The notes: generated by a model from the letters alone, not told the origin. Positions 9,601 through 27,540 are shown, counted from the first letter of the stretch. The stretch: DNA of 64,000 bases from Pagrus major (GCF_040436345.1 NC_133216.1:14836110-14900109); one strand, 5' to 3'. Numbers and translations: made by a program.

Positions 9601-11940
9601 AACGTCATTAAGGAAGTCATTAATCTCATCCGGGATATATTTCAACTTACTTCCTTTGTACATGTGAAAAAGGTGCAAGTGGGTGTGCAGGAAGATAGCA
9701 GAGGATGGGTGGTACAATACATGTAAGCACTTGACCTAGGAAATGCGCATGAGTCTTTTTATTTATGAGTGTGAATGTAAGTGTGAGAACTGAAAAAGTA
9801 ACTGAACAGTCAGTTAACTGTGAATAACGGATGGCCTGCTGTACAGCAAGGATGAGGTCATCAACATTAACAGATTTCCATCTGCTGGGACCGTGCGTAT
9901 TTTAATCCAATCTGGTCATTAACTCATCCAAAATAAACCAAGGGAAGGAGGGAAGGAGGGAAGCCACAACCTACGCTACTTTGTAGAAGAATTTCCCAAT
10001 GCTGTGACACAAAACATTTGAGAAACACATGGTCTCACAATCTCATTTCCACTTGGCTTTCCTGTGACTCCACATCTGTTCCAAGTTTGACTGTTCTTCA
10101 TCTTCACCATTTATCATTGACCAGAAAATACAGAATAATATAAACATAGCAAAAAAAGTAAGGAAATTTGTGTTTGGTAGATTATTTCTTTGTTGTAACA
10201 ATGCTTCTTGGCAATAAATCTTATACCGTTGGAAAGCCTGTTTATTTCTCTTTTAAATGGTGCCACATTTGTAAGGAACATGCATTTATGGGATGAGTAG
10301 CAGAGCTGAGTATGTGGGTTGCACCCATGAAAAATGTGCCAAATCTCTGCCATCCCACAAATGCATATGCGAGTTAACCACAAGTCCATTGAATCCTATA
10401 GACCATACGCACATGGCAGCCATTTTCCTTTGCAGTGGGAAGCACAAATGCTGGGATAATGTTATGCTGCTGTTTTTCAGGTCGCAAGTCGTATAAACGT
10501 AGGGAATCTGACAAATAAATATAATTTTACCACTTCCTGATTGATCAGCAACTGAAAAAATGATGGATTCTGGGTTCTATGAGAACGCAATGCATTTCCT
10601 ATTTAGCAACGTTCTCTATGCGCTCTTCGGTTACATGGTATAATTATGTTTTTAAGTAAATACGAAGCCTACCACAAACAAATGCCTGGCGTCCCCTCGC
10701 ACAGGATGTAGTCAAATGGAAATGAAAGCTAGGAAGTGGTTGTTTGCTGACTTTATCGAATGGGTTATCAATTATGTTGCTTTACCTTGAAATATGGCCC
10801 GATGTCCCTCCAGATTTTTTTTTTATATCCATCGTTTTTTCAGTTGCATATCAACTGAAACCGAAAAGTGGTGAAATTATATAGATTTTTTGTCAGATTC
10901 CCTACGTTTATACGACTTGCAACCTGGAAAAACAGCAGCATAACATTATCCCAGCATTTGAGCTTCCCACTGCAGAGGAAAATGGCTGCCATGTGCATTT
11001 GGTCTATAGGAATCAATGGACTTGTGGTTAACTCGCAAGGATATACACAGACCCATGTGGGCTAAGCGTTAAACAAATTAACTCTAAAATCCTCTGTGCA
11101 ATGACTGATGTTACGATAGTGTGTGTAATCACGGATGTGATCTTTAACCTTGTGTTTCTCGCAGGATTTGGAGTGACGGCCCCATCCACTGTGACCGGGA
11201 AGGTCTTGCTTGTCTTCTATGGGTTGCTGGGCTGCTCGGCTACCATTCTCTTCTTCAATCTCTTCTTGGAGAGAATCATAACCTTAATGAGCCTCTTGAT
11301 GTTCCGGTGCCACGGAAGGAGAACTGGATGTGGTGAACATGAGGGAAGAGCCAGCGAAGGTGACGCAAAAGAAGAATGGAAACCATCTGTGTACCAAGTC
11401 ACACTCATCGTTTTTGTTGCGGTCCTGCTGGTTGCATGTGGGGCTGCCTCCCTCTATTCAGCCATGGAGGGCTGGACTTTCCTGGAGTCGCTCTACTTCT
11501 GCTTTGTGGCATTCAGCACAGTGGGTTTCGGGGACTTTGTCAGTGGCCAGAGAGAGCACCATGAGGACACCTGGGCCTACCAGGTTGCAAACTGTCTCCT
11601 GATGCTCTTGGGTGTGTGCTGCACTTACTCCCTCTTTAACGCCATCTCTGTGATCATCAAACAGGGACTGAACTGGATGTTGAGGACACTGGACTGGATG
11701 TATAGCAGCATCTGCCACTATAGGCTACGACTCAGACCACTGTTCAAACTCTCTTTCTCTGACTCTGAGCCACCTGTATGTTATTGTGAAGAAAGCTGCC
11801 TTTGTGATAAAGCTCAAGTAGAAACAGTGTGTAAAATAAACATAGACAGGGGGTTATTCTCTGCAAAACAGAAACAGGAATATTACTCATCCAAAAAGAA
11901 TGTTATCTGTGCTAGACAACTGCCCTCTTGGCAGAAGTAA
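4582..11940 (+). CDS. kcnk13: THIK-type two-pore-domain K+ channel, whole gene span (two coding exons)
   Basis: The two exons (4582-4918 and 11165-11940) join in frame to 1113 nt, or 370 residues plus stop. The product is a plasma-membrane K2P leak channel; such channels dimerise to make one pore and help set resting potential. Visible parts are TM1 about 20-42; an extracellular cap with N-glycosylation site NIS at 66-68; first filter TIGFG 111-115; TM2 about 124-147; TM3 about 189-210; second filter TVGFG 231-235; TM4 about 253-276; and a cytosolic tail 277-370. WKPSVY before TM3, and YSLFN followed by IKQ.LNW after TM4, are THIK hallmarks. The intron splits the filter glycine codon 113, as expected for this family. 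From memory the human proteins are about 408 (KCNK13) and 430 (KCNK12) residues, so this tail is short and diverged. KCNK13 is preferred over KCNK12 because of the calmodulin/prostanoid receptor neighbours; kcnk12-like remains possible. Confidence 0.9.
4919..7805 (+). other. K+ channel intron, 5' part
   Basis: Intronic AT-rich DNA with one CA microsatellite. No exon-like or recognisable repeat protein was seen apart from that; short teleost repeat scraps such as 'ggagccacaaaagcc' near 7771 recur at 9109, 17439 and 52494. Confidence 0.6.
6589..6639. repeat. (AC)25 microsatellite
   Basis: Twenty-five uninterrupted AC units in the K+ channel intron; likely length-polymorphic. Confidence 0.98.
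7806..8665 (-). mobile_element. 3' end of a non-LTR retrotransposon (LINE)
   Basis: On the minus strand a 215-residue open frame (8571-7924) carries the C-terminal part of a LINE ORF2: NYKYLGIWIDDKLSFK, then a LTKKLKSKL stretch, LPALDHGDVIYMHA, and near the end APQKWNDLQ. Upstream on the same strand, NPKKTKYMLF, which precedes this segment in fish LINEs, is visible around 8610-8640 but in a different frame, so a frameshift separates them. Downstream the 3' UTR ends in AATAAATAAAGGATTAAAT and an ATTG/ATCA microsatellite tail at 7806-7820. The copy is 5'-truncated, inserted antisense to the K+ channel, and dead as a mobile unit. The clade looks L2/CR1/Rex-like but was not settled. Confidence 0.85.
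8666..10367. other. K+ channel intron, middle part with small repeat scraps
   Basis: A sentence of about 30 bp ('ccaaaagcac' then 'aaatgtcaactaaattaaaa') occurs at about 8703-8732 and again at about 9301-9330, and 9077-9121 repeats part of 7738-7782. These are fragments of dispersed repeats. A GGGAAGGA-type purine run lies at about 9941-9962. No gene was seen. Confidence 0.5.
10368..11037. repeat. Foldback repeat: ~200 bp inverted arms with a ~260 bp spacer
   Basis: The left arm (10368-10567) and right arm (10828-11037) are reverse complements with few mismatches. Left landmarks TGCGAGTTAACCACAAG, GGCAGCCATTTTCC, GGGATAATGTTATGCTGC and CGTATAAACGTAGGGAATC each have their exact or near-exact complement in the right arm in mirror order. 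The spacer is 10568-10827. The shape fits a foldback or palindromic MITE. It ends 127 bp before the exon 2 acceptor, so the pre-mRNA should form a long hairpin beside it. Confidence 0.9.
11165..11940 (+). CDS. kcnk13: K+ channel coding exon 2 (last)
   Basis: Acceptor TTTCTCGCAG precedes 11165. The exon encodes residues 113-370: rest of the first filter, TM2, a cytosolic loop (153-187), TM3, second pore AFSTVGFGDF, TM4 and the tail. The stop is TAA at 11938. The tail has an unusual cysteine cluster CYCEESCLC (318-326) and ends LPSWQK. The frame before 11165 is intronic. Confidence 0.92.
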
Positions 11941-12117
11941 AATACGATAGTAATCTGTAGTTATCTCCTCAAAATGGGTCAAAAGGTTGTTTATTTTAGA
12001 TGGCAGAGCTGCAAGATGTCATATAGTGTGCTCTGTGTTTCCACTCTGTGTTTGTGCCAAGTGCACAATCTCATGACCATAAAAATTACTACCATCCTGA
12101 AAGAGGCAGGCAATAAA
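11941..12117 (+). other. kcnk13: Probable K+ channel 3' UTR with poly(A) signal
   Basis: An AATAAA at 12112-12117, 172 bases past the stop, is the first plausible polyadenylation signal. No GT-rich downstream element is obvious, so a longer UTR is possible. Confidence 0.45.
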
Positions 12118-14607
12118 AACGCAGTTCAAAGAAACACACTGCCTGTTTCCTAAGTGGCCCTGTAAGTAATACAGTGTTCGTGCAAAAATCAGACAACAAA
12201 ATTCAGACACATTAATGAGTTAAAGATATTACAACAGACGATACGTAATAGTCTAATCTCGCCTTTGGCGGTCAGACTTTAAAAGGATCATTTATCGTCT
12301 CGTCATGGTGTGCAGACACTGGTGTTGTGTTTGATGACTCTGCTGATAGGGTGATGAAATGTTGAGGCTGGGTTTGGGTAACTGCTTTTGAAAAGTGCTA
12401 TACAAATAAAGTTTATTATTATTATTATTATTAACACCAACCCATTACTGAGAGCACTGCATTCATCATTATTGATTATATGACGTTCTAGTGCAAGTTC
12501 AGTGAGGAAGACTTTTCTTTTGCACGCTCAGGGTCTGTAATTCATTCCTCATACCGTCCTGTCATTCACTCCTCATACACCTGCTCACTCATAATTTCCT
12601 GCTGTCACTGTGTGGGGCTGTCAATCCAGCCAAATATCAGCTGTTCTCATCAGCTGGTCACATCTATCCAATAGCACAGCAGCAAATCCACATTGTTCGC
12701 CTTGGGCCTCCCAGTACATGTCATGGATTTTCTTGAAAAAAAATCATGTAAATTCATAGATAAGAGCTTAAGGATTTTGTAAGGTTCAACTAATTTAATT
12801 TAAAAGTTTTTGTATGAAGTTTTTAAAGAAAATCCATGACTTGAACTGGGAAAAGTTCTGAATTCTGGGTGAGTCGGTATCCACCCAGATATGATTCATA
12901 TGATAATGTTAAAAAAAATAAAAAAATAAATCAGTCTCGGCAGATTCAACAGGTGCCACTCATCAGGGTGGCACTGGGTTAGGAAACAAAGGAAAAAAAC
13001 CGCACAGTCTGTTGCTGCGTAAACACTGAAACACTGAAAGTCAGCCAAACTGCTGACGATAGAGCTACCATTAAATTTCAACATCAACTTCAACCTCAGG
13101 GACTTGCCGGTTTTTCATGGCTGGTTTTGGTGCCAAGCCACACTCAAGACAAGATCAATGGTATGTGAAGTGAGTCATGTAAATATCCAGGGTTTCTGGT
13201 CTTGATATAAACACTATTGTGTGCATGTTTGAAGTGTGTCTAATGGTGCTACTTTAATTTACAACAAACAGCCCCCGCACCAGGCAACAAGAGCGACAGT
13301 ATGCCTCGTCAGATCAAGCGGCGCCTTGATAATTGAAACAATATTGGCTTTGAGTTGCTTCTGATAATCTGAGGTTTTAAGAGAAACACTTTAAAGTGAT
13401 TACTGTGAAAACCTGCAAGGTGTTCTCATCATTGTGTTTCCGCTTGGAACGGGTGAGAAGCAGGGATGCACCAAATAATCGGCCCGCCATTGGGAAATTT
13501 ATATCATATCCTGTTTGATGGTATTGGTGAAATTATAGACCACAAATAGAGGCGATAATATGTAGCCAAATTGCTTTTACTGACTTCACAAGCGCAACAT
13601 AAACACACTCAGATAGGCAACAGTATGTACCTTTAAAGTTGGTTTGCGATTAGGCAATAAACAGAGAAGAAGAGGAGGAAGAAGACAGAATGACTGCAAT
13701 TTGCAATACATGTTCCACAAAGGTTCTGAGATGAGTAAGGGAGAAAATGAGGTAAAATTTTACTAGTTTTGACACAACAAATCTCATTAGAGCTGTGGAA
13801 TATTAAATCATCCATCTTTGCTCACTACATCTCAGCCTTTCTTACCCTCAGGTGTGCATAAACTAGAGGTCAGGAACTTTTTTTCTAAAATTAAAAAATG
13901 TGAAATTATCGGTTATCGCCTATTATCCTGTGTCACTCTATCAGTAGCTTACACCAGGACAGGAGACATAGACAAAACGCTGACTCATATTTGTGGTTTA
14001 TAATGAGTGGGTTGGACCGGCAGTAATCAGGATATTTGCTATTTTACTGCATTTGTTTCCCTAGACGCTGACTGTCTCATTTCTGATGTACCACTGAGTG
14101 TTGAGTCACTGTAACGTTAAGTAGGCAATACTAGAGCAATGTCTCCCTCTGCTGGAGTGCTTTGCAACTCACATGAAAAACAAGTCAAGTGCAGCACCAG
14201 TATACTGAAACCTGAGCCTGTACAAGTAAATGAAATCAAACCATCTTGTGCCAAGTATGTATAGGCCCTTTGCCCATTAATCACGTTGTCATCAAGGCAA
14301 TGTTGTCATGTTTTAAGAGAAAATTGCTGCTGATGCAAGAGGTTATCAGATCTTCATTCGTATTTGATTAGTTGGGAATGGGACTCAGCAATCAACTGTC
14401 TTACAAATTGGACCTTTAAAAGCACAGTATTACAAGCCACTGCTCTGACATTGCCAATTTAGATTATATGCCCATATCTTTTCAACTAGAGATCATTTTC
14501 ATACAGGACAACACTACACAAAAGAAAACTGGCCGTTAAATACTATTTTCCACTCAAGAAAAACAATCTGCAGAAGCTTGTAAAATTCGTTTAAATATAA
14601 AGGCTAT
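12118..14607. other. Intergenic stretch between K+ channel and LINE relic
   Basis: No gene seen. 12385-12433 ('aaaagtgctatacaaataaa' then TTA repeats) looks like the 3' tail of a dispersed LINE/SINE, and 13465-13490 ('gggatgcacc' then 'aataatcgg') is a short common fish repeat word. The rest is unremarkable. Confidence 0.5.
12385..12433 (+). repeat. Retroposon 3' tail with (TTA)n
   Basis: A 'gtgctatacaaataaagttt' motif followed by about seven TTA units, the usual ending of a widespread fish retroposon. The body upstream is not recognisable. Confidence 0.5.
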
Positions 14608-14625
14608 AACAACAACAACAACAAC

Positions 14626-14666
<41 letters not shown>
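14608..14666. repeat. (AAC)n-(AAT)n microsatellite
   Basis: About six AAC units run directly into about thirteen AAT units. Confidence 0.97.
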
Positions 14667-14667
<1 letters not shown>

Positions 14668-15139
14668 CACAAACATTGTAGGCTATATCATTTCAAAGTG
14701 GCCATGAAGTGAGGATAACACATGAGGTGAGAGAGTGAGTCTTCAGTCGGTGCTTGTAAGCCTTTATTAGATCCAGAGGCATGAATTCCACAGTCTGTGT
14801 TATGGACTAAATAACTAAGCAACTAACTAACACCAGGCCTGTGGCTGCTGTGAACTTTTCTTTGTACTTTTCTGGTACAAAGCTTCTACGAAGGTTGAAG
14901 ATTAGAAAACGTCTGTTAACAACTCTTAAACCAAACAAGTTCAGTTCATTTCTTAAACAGACACATGACCGGCAAAGGATATTACTACTGCACACATGAT
15001 TTCTTAAACTTTTCTGTAACAAAGTAGGCGAGGTTAAATACAAAATTATTCTAATCTTCAGCTACTTCTACAAAATTGGTACAGCAACATCCATATACTC
15101 AGTCCCAGTTGAAACTATCACTCTTGCGACATTGTGTAA

Positions 15140-16130
15140 ACCGGTTTTAGCTTCGAGATCAACTACGTTTCACCTGGATCCCATTCCAGCTAAACTTTTT
15201 ACACATGCAGCTGGCACCTTTCCCACTAGCTTTAACACTGCTGTGGTTAAACTTATATTATGATACCATACCGTGATCCAGGATCTCTGAAAATTTGTCT
15301 CTGACCTTTAATTCTTCTCAAAAGTATTAGAGTTGTGTGTTAGCAATTTATGGCTCACATAATTAACAGTAATATTTTTTTTTAACTTTTCAGTCAACCT
15401 TCAGGGTCATTCTACTGAAACTGCTCTTACTATAGAGGTAAACAACATTTTGCGTACTACTGATTCAGTTCCCCTCTGTACTTCTACTACTGCGACTTTT
15501 GACACTATTGATCATGTAAACTGCCAGACCGATTTGTTCTTCTAGCCAAATTATGTGCATTTACGGAATAAATTCCCACTGATATGCTGATAATACTCAG
15601 CCGTATGTGTCTGTAAAGGCTGAAGAGCATGCTCAAATGATTAATTTGGATGTCTGTTTACACTGTGAAATCCTGGATGTCATGTAACATCCAGCTCCTA
15701 AACTCTGATCAAACTCAGATGTTGTTCATTGCCTCTTCTCGGCATTGACATCAGTTTAATCAAATAACAGAAAACTGCGTGGTTCCTTGACGTTTCACTT
15801 TGAAACAATCATGGTGATTTTTGGTCCTTCCCTCTCCTTTAATTAGCACATTAAAGAAACCACCAAGATCATCTTTTTCCACTTACACAGCATAGCTATA
15901 ATGAGGTGTTTCTGTCCATGGCTGATGCAGAGACCTTAATTCACCCCTTTGTTTCGTTCAGACTTTATTACTGTGCTGGTAAAATGAAGACAACTGGCTG
16001 CAGGGCTTTTTCCTATTGTGGCCCGTTTCTCTAGAATAATCTCCCTGTAGATATCAGTCTGACTCTGTTGAAGCCTTTACATTTAAGCGCCAATTACCGC
16101 TCACCCTTTGATACCTCAAGCATTCGGCAC
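15140..16130 (+). pseudogene. Decayed LINE ORF2 (reverse transcriptase) relic
   Basis: No long frame survives, but short peptides in the right order and direction match a fish LINE RT. They are FHLDPIPAKLF near 15170; TFDTIDHV near 15500 (the AAFDTVDH box); YADNTQPYVSVKA near 15585 (the YADDTQLYLS catalytic box with one Asp lost); LLNSDQTEMLF near 15700; FRLYYCAG near 15960; and RAFSYCGP around 16005, where many LINEs have RAF...AP.LWN. Stops and shifts occur throughout. It is an old insertion of a different LINE lineage from the one at 7806-8665. Confidence 0.75.
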
Positions 16131-16639
16131 CTCTCTGCTGGACCATCTGCCTTCCTGGAAACTTTCTCTCTCTCCTGTCTATCACTACTAACTCCATCTC
16201 TACTATCTGTGTGGATGCTGTGCTGCCCCATCTGTAGGGCTGCAACAACTATTACATCAAAATTGATAACGATTTTAGCAATGATTGTTGGTGGGTGGGC
16301 GAGCCAACCAATTCCACGTCTTGTGTAGCTCACTGATGAATTACAGGAAATGATTCCAAGTTCTGATTTAATAACAAACGTAACTGACAGTTTTCTCGCG
16401 CTGGGCTATGAAGCCAATTTGACGCTGTGGCCACATCGTGTCATTACAACGTCACGTGATGGACATTGGTCCAAAAAGCATACATTATAAGCACAACCCT
16501 TCCAAAATTTAAGCAATACAGTCTGATAACATTTGGAAAGTCCAGGAGAGCAGAGCTATTAAATTGTTTTACTGTATTCCCATCCAAGTTAGCAGAGGGC
16601 TAGCTGAGAGTTAGCCGCTCGGCAGGCAGAATACTCTAG

Positions 16640-17540
16640 TGTGCACCCTCTATGGACTGCAAAATGTGGAAGATTTTGATGATTTTACACCCAGGAAGTC
16701 ACACTTTTTTGGCACCATGCAGCAATGAGTAGGTTTCATATGAATGAACGGGGCTCCGCCTCCGTCACTGTATCCAGATTTCTCTGACAGGATCCAGGGG
16801 CTATACTGGATGTGAACTGGATATGTTTTGTTGCACAGAACCATCCGGAAAGGCACCATTATAAACTGTCTGGGAAAAAGGCAGGCACTTGGCAGGTGAT
16901 TGGATGAACCATCAGAGGCTGTTGGTAGATCAACTCTTGCCAAAGCCAGTAGAGAAGAGCGAGAGCATCTTTTTCACATAGAAAAGCCTTCAGTGCCGTT
17001 CTTTGCTCTTCAATCAAACACAGGCTACTCGTTGATGCTCTCCAGTTCTGATATAATGCAACAGCAGCATCTACACTTATAACCTTGAGGATCGCCATTG
17101 TTGTTTTCAAATGAGCAGTCTCTCACTGGCCGCAGCTGCCTGTAGTTCCAGGACGCTGATTAGTGTAACCACAGCCATGAGCGCGTAGAGCTTGAAGCCT
17201 GGTAAGATGGATTTGCAAGATCACATGATGATCAGAATACGTGGCCTCACAAGTGTCTCGCAGGGTAAAAATAATACAGCCTCTGTGTGCTATGTATTTT
17301 TTAGATAATGAGTCCAAAAGTCTTGTAGGAGTGAAGAGCTGCTTTTCAAAACCTGGAGGCCTACATTACCCACAATGCAATTTAGCCACTGAGTGACATC
17401 ACTGGAGGCAACTTATCAGATTACATGCAGCTTTCTCTGGAGCCACAGAAAGCTTTATACTACTTTTTTTCCACATACAAGCTAGTACTCTTCGAGACCT
17501 ATACACTTTAATGTGTAAAACTGGTGGAGTTATCCTTTAA
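16640..17540. repeat. Composite dispersed repeat upstream of calmodulin
   Basis: 17298-17540 is a diverged copy of the right half of the MITE at 52125-52604 (shared: AATGAGTCCAA, ACATTACCCACAATG, AGCCACTGA, TCTGGAGCCACA, TTTAATGTGT) and ends in CCTTTAA at 17540 like that element. 16640-17297 (for example 'cacagaaccatccggaaa', 'gtagatcaactcttgcca') looks like a common teleost repeat but is only recognised by memory. Together they bring repeat DNA to within about 150-400 bp of the calmodulin 5' end. Confidence 0.6.
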
Positions 17541-17639
17541 GTATCTTATTATACCAGTAGTTTTATTTGTAATTGAGTACTGTTCTAGTAGTGTAACTGT
17601 ACTCTTACTCGAGTACTCTTCTCACATGTGTTCAGTACT

Positions 17640-17930
17640 CTGGCAGAGCTCTGAGGGGGAGGACCGAAGGTGCACCCGGCGGAGGGATACGGCACTCTAA
17701 CCAGGCACAGCACAGCACGCGTCTGGATTTGGATTGAGGTTTTCCGGACTACTCCACTGCAGCACCGCCGGGACACAGACTGCACAGATTTGACGAGACG
17801 TACATTTAAATTAAAGCAAGGTCTCGTTTAAGTGCTTCATTTGGGGTAACTGCCTCCCGAGTACGGTGAATACAAAACCTTCCCGCGGTCGTTTTGTCAT
17901 CTTCACGGAGCTTGAGAAGTCTACGGGACG
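17640..17930 (+). promoter_or_regulatory. calm1: Calmodulin 5' UTR and proximal promoter region
   Basis: A local rise in GC and CpG precedes the ATG, with no TATA box seen, which fits a housekeeping promoter. The start of transcription cannot be placed; something between 17690 and 17800 is likely. Confidence 0.5.
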
Positions 17931-24819
<6,889 letters not shown>

Positions 24820-26050
24820 AGAGAAGACTGAAATTTCTCTCAATGTTGCTTGTCCTCCTAAGATCACTGTCTTTAAGAACCAAAAAAAGGAACAATAATC
24901 AAATGATGAACAAACTTGCCCCCTAAAATTACTTATCTGTAAAATTTTGCAATTTGCGCTTTAGTGTATCCAACTACTTCTAAGGTATCTGTTTAGCAAC
25001 CACCAACAGAATAATCCCTAGAGAAGTTATGGACCAAGCTTTAAGTGGGCCGACGCCCCGAACTTCAGACCAAGATTCTGCTGAGTCACCCAGCTCCTGA
25101 TTAATTTAGAGGAAAGAGCAACACTGAAAAGGCAGAGGGATAGGAACCGATGCCACAGTTGGTATAGAGAAGTTGGCTATTTAATTCTTTCCGCTATTCG
25201 ACAAAGAAAATTGACAGTCTTGCACCAGTGGTGATTCCCTAAATACTGAATTGAGTACTCTTCTTGCATGCACCCTTTCTGTGGCGGTCTCTTGTCACAA
25301 CAAGGAGGCTCTGATCCCATCAGAGGTAGTGGTCAGATTGTGTACACACTGGAGGTATATACATTACTATATAGCTATATATCTGTAAAATTTGTGTCAC
25401 TATTGATTATTGCAAGAGCAAATAGTTGCGATGTAGGGTGTTCATTGGTGCTCGGTTGGAGATGAGCATTCTTATACCTTGAAGAGTTCGGACAAGAGCG
25501 AGAGACTGAAAGTGCTGATGGTTTTCTCCCGTTGGGGTTGTTATATTGTCTTGTTTTGAATCGTGGGCTTTACATTGCCTGCAGCACTGACTGGAGACAG
25601 TAGTATGTTGTATTGCTTCAGGATGATTATTGTAAAAACACACTCGAGGTATGCAGTTGATACATTTGTTCTGCAAACAGATATCCTGATGATACAATAT
25701 TGATGTAATGCTTTATAAATGTGTTCTCAAATATTAATGTATTGATGACAAACTTTGGTCACCAAATATATCGATTATATATTAGTGTGTCGTAAAGTTT
25801 GCATTGCCTATTGTTGTAGTAAATGACCTGTGACATGTTTTCTCTTCGGTTTTGAAATGTGCCATAATACTCTAAAGACGCCTCAACCTTCTTGCAAGAC
25901 TCGTAGTTCATTAGCATATAATAAATCTACTACTTAATATACTATAAAAATACATGCAGTTGAACATATTTGCACTTTGGTATAAACCATGTGGATATTT
26001 ACAAGGTTTTGTTCTAAAAAGAAGAAAAATAAACCAAATGTCACTGTTGC
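24820..26050 (+). other. calm1: Calmodulin 3' UTR
   Basis: About 1.2 kb of AT-rich, repeat-free DNA after the stop, ending near AATAAA at 26028-26033. A second cluster, AATAAA at 26521-26526, could serve a longer form ending around 26550. Vertebrate calmodulin mRNAs are known to use several poly(A) sites, so both may be real. Confidence 0.7.
26028..26033 (+). terminator. calm1: Calmodulin proximal poly(A) signal
   Basis: AATAAA followed within about 30-70 bases by GT-rich text ('tgttgctgctg', 'tccttgttgtcg'). Confidence 0.65.
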
Positions 26051-26520
26051 TGCTGCTATAACAACTCATATGTTACACTCATTTCTCGTCCTTGTTGTCG
26101 TCTGAGCTTCGATTTGTAGTCCAGTGATTCAAACTTCAATCTGCTTGCCGTTTTACTGAACAGAATTACATATACTGTATATCCACAAACTCTTCTCGTG
26201 GTGGGGGTGATGTGTTTCATTTGGGCTACTAGAATGGGACTTTCAGATGGGGATGAAACGGGGTTGTAGCAAAGAGTTCAGCTTTAGATTTGAGGTCAGT
26301 TTTGGTGTTAGGTTTACAAAGAGCAGGCTAAATTTAAGAAGCAGGTTAGCTGAGGTGTCTTATGATTTCCTCAAAGCACGAAACGTAAAAAAAACTGCTC
26401 TGCTAGAGGCATTTTAATTGGCTAGCTTTGACGCAGATGTTGGGAAGTAAATGGTAAATGGACTGTTAACTTCTGAAGGTATCTCAAAAATGTAAAGATG
26501 TGATATATTTTCCATAAATC

Positions 26521-26526
26521 AATAAA
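26521..26526 (+). terminator. calm1: Candidate distal calmodulin poly(A) signal
   Basis: AATAAA preceded by ATAAATC and followed by TTTGTCATGTTT about 30 bases on; fits a second 3' end but without direct proof. Confidence 0.4.
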
Positions 26527-26689
26527 TTGACTGAGCTTTACTTCACCTGCATTCCTTTGTCATGTTTAATCCAATGCAAATCTCTAGATCTTGTTGACTA
26601 AAGAGAAAGAAGTGTGACTGATACTGTTCACAAATGCCTCTCTTCATATTGCACTATATCTTTTCCGTGCCAGCGTCCCTGTGCCAGAA

Positions 26690-27200
26690 AGGAGCTCTAA
26701 TCCCAGACAGTCTCAGATTGGGTGAGGGCAGGTCACCCTAGCCCTTCACTGGAGCAACTATCCCAGGCACAGGCTATATTTAGTGGCTCATGAGATTGCT
26801 ACAGGAGCCTGTGGTAATCCAGGTCAGCTGGGGTCGCGACCTCTCACCCTGGCACTCTAAATGCAAACGAGGAGCGTTCGCCTTCCCGCTGACAGGCAAA
26901 ATCCAGAGCCAATGGGGCGAGGCTTTATCTGGAGCAGGTAGAGGCGATTGGATGTGTGCTGTCCGCATGCTAATCGTGTTGTTAAGTAGATAAATGAATT
27001 AGGAAAACAGGAGCACACTCAGCAGGACAATAAGAACTGCAGCATCACAGGCACAGGCAGGTGTGATTATCCCTCTCTGGTTGTGTAATGGCAGGCTGGA
27101 GAGGCTCACTGGTGCAGCTCACACTGTGTTGTGCAATAATATAATTCTCACAGAGCGCAGTGAGAATCATAGATTTGCTTTAAATGATGGGCTGCTTTCA
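26690..27200. promoter_or_regulatory. Candidate conserved non-coding element downstream of calmodulin
   Basis: A balanced-composition block that stands out from the AT-rich surroundings. It is not low-complexity, not protein-like in any frame, and not one of the repeats seen elsewhere in the window. It has several ATGCAAAC/TAAT-type homeodomain- or POU-like words (ATGCAAAC near 26861, CATGCTAAT near 26966). This is inference from composition only. Confidence 0.25.
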
Positions 27201-27345
27201 TCAACTGCAATATGACTGTAATTGGGGTGTTAAAGTGGACATCAGATTTATAAATCTTCAAATATACAGCATTATCGAAGTACATTTATTAAAGTACTAT
27301 ACATATTTTTGAGGTTTTTGTATTTTGTTGGAGCAGCTGACATTT

Positions 27346-27540
27346 GGGCGAGTGGCGGTGTACACCCTGGACATGTCACCAGTTCATCACAGGGTTGGTC
27401 ATCAGTTAACCATACCTGTATCTCTTTGTACTGTGGGAGGAAGCCCAAGCAGACACGGGAGGAACACGACAGGCCCTGCCCCAGCCGAGAGTTGACCCTA
27501 CGACCTTCTTGCTGTGAGGGAACAGCGCTGACCACTGAAC
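27346..27540 (+). repeat. Widespread teleost interspersed repeat copy
   Basis: Contains 'gcggtgtacaccctggaca', 'ccagttcatcacaggg', 'ctgtgggaggaagccc' and 'cttcttgctgtgagg' in that order. I recognise this combination as a very common dispersed repeat in fish genomes. It is a diverged copy and the exact class name was not recalled. Confidence 0.65.

Noticed and set aside
11101..11164. Open frame extending upstream of the K+ channel exon 2
   Set aside because: The acceptor at 11164 and the exact codon join to exon 1 show this part is intronic.
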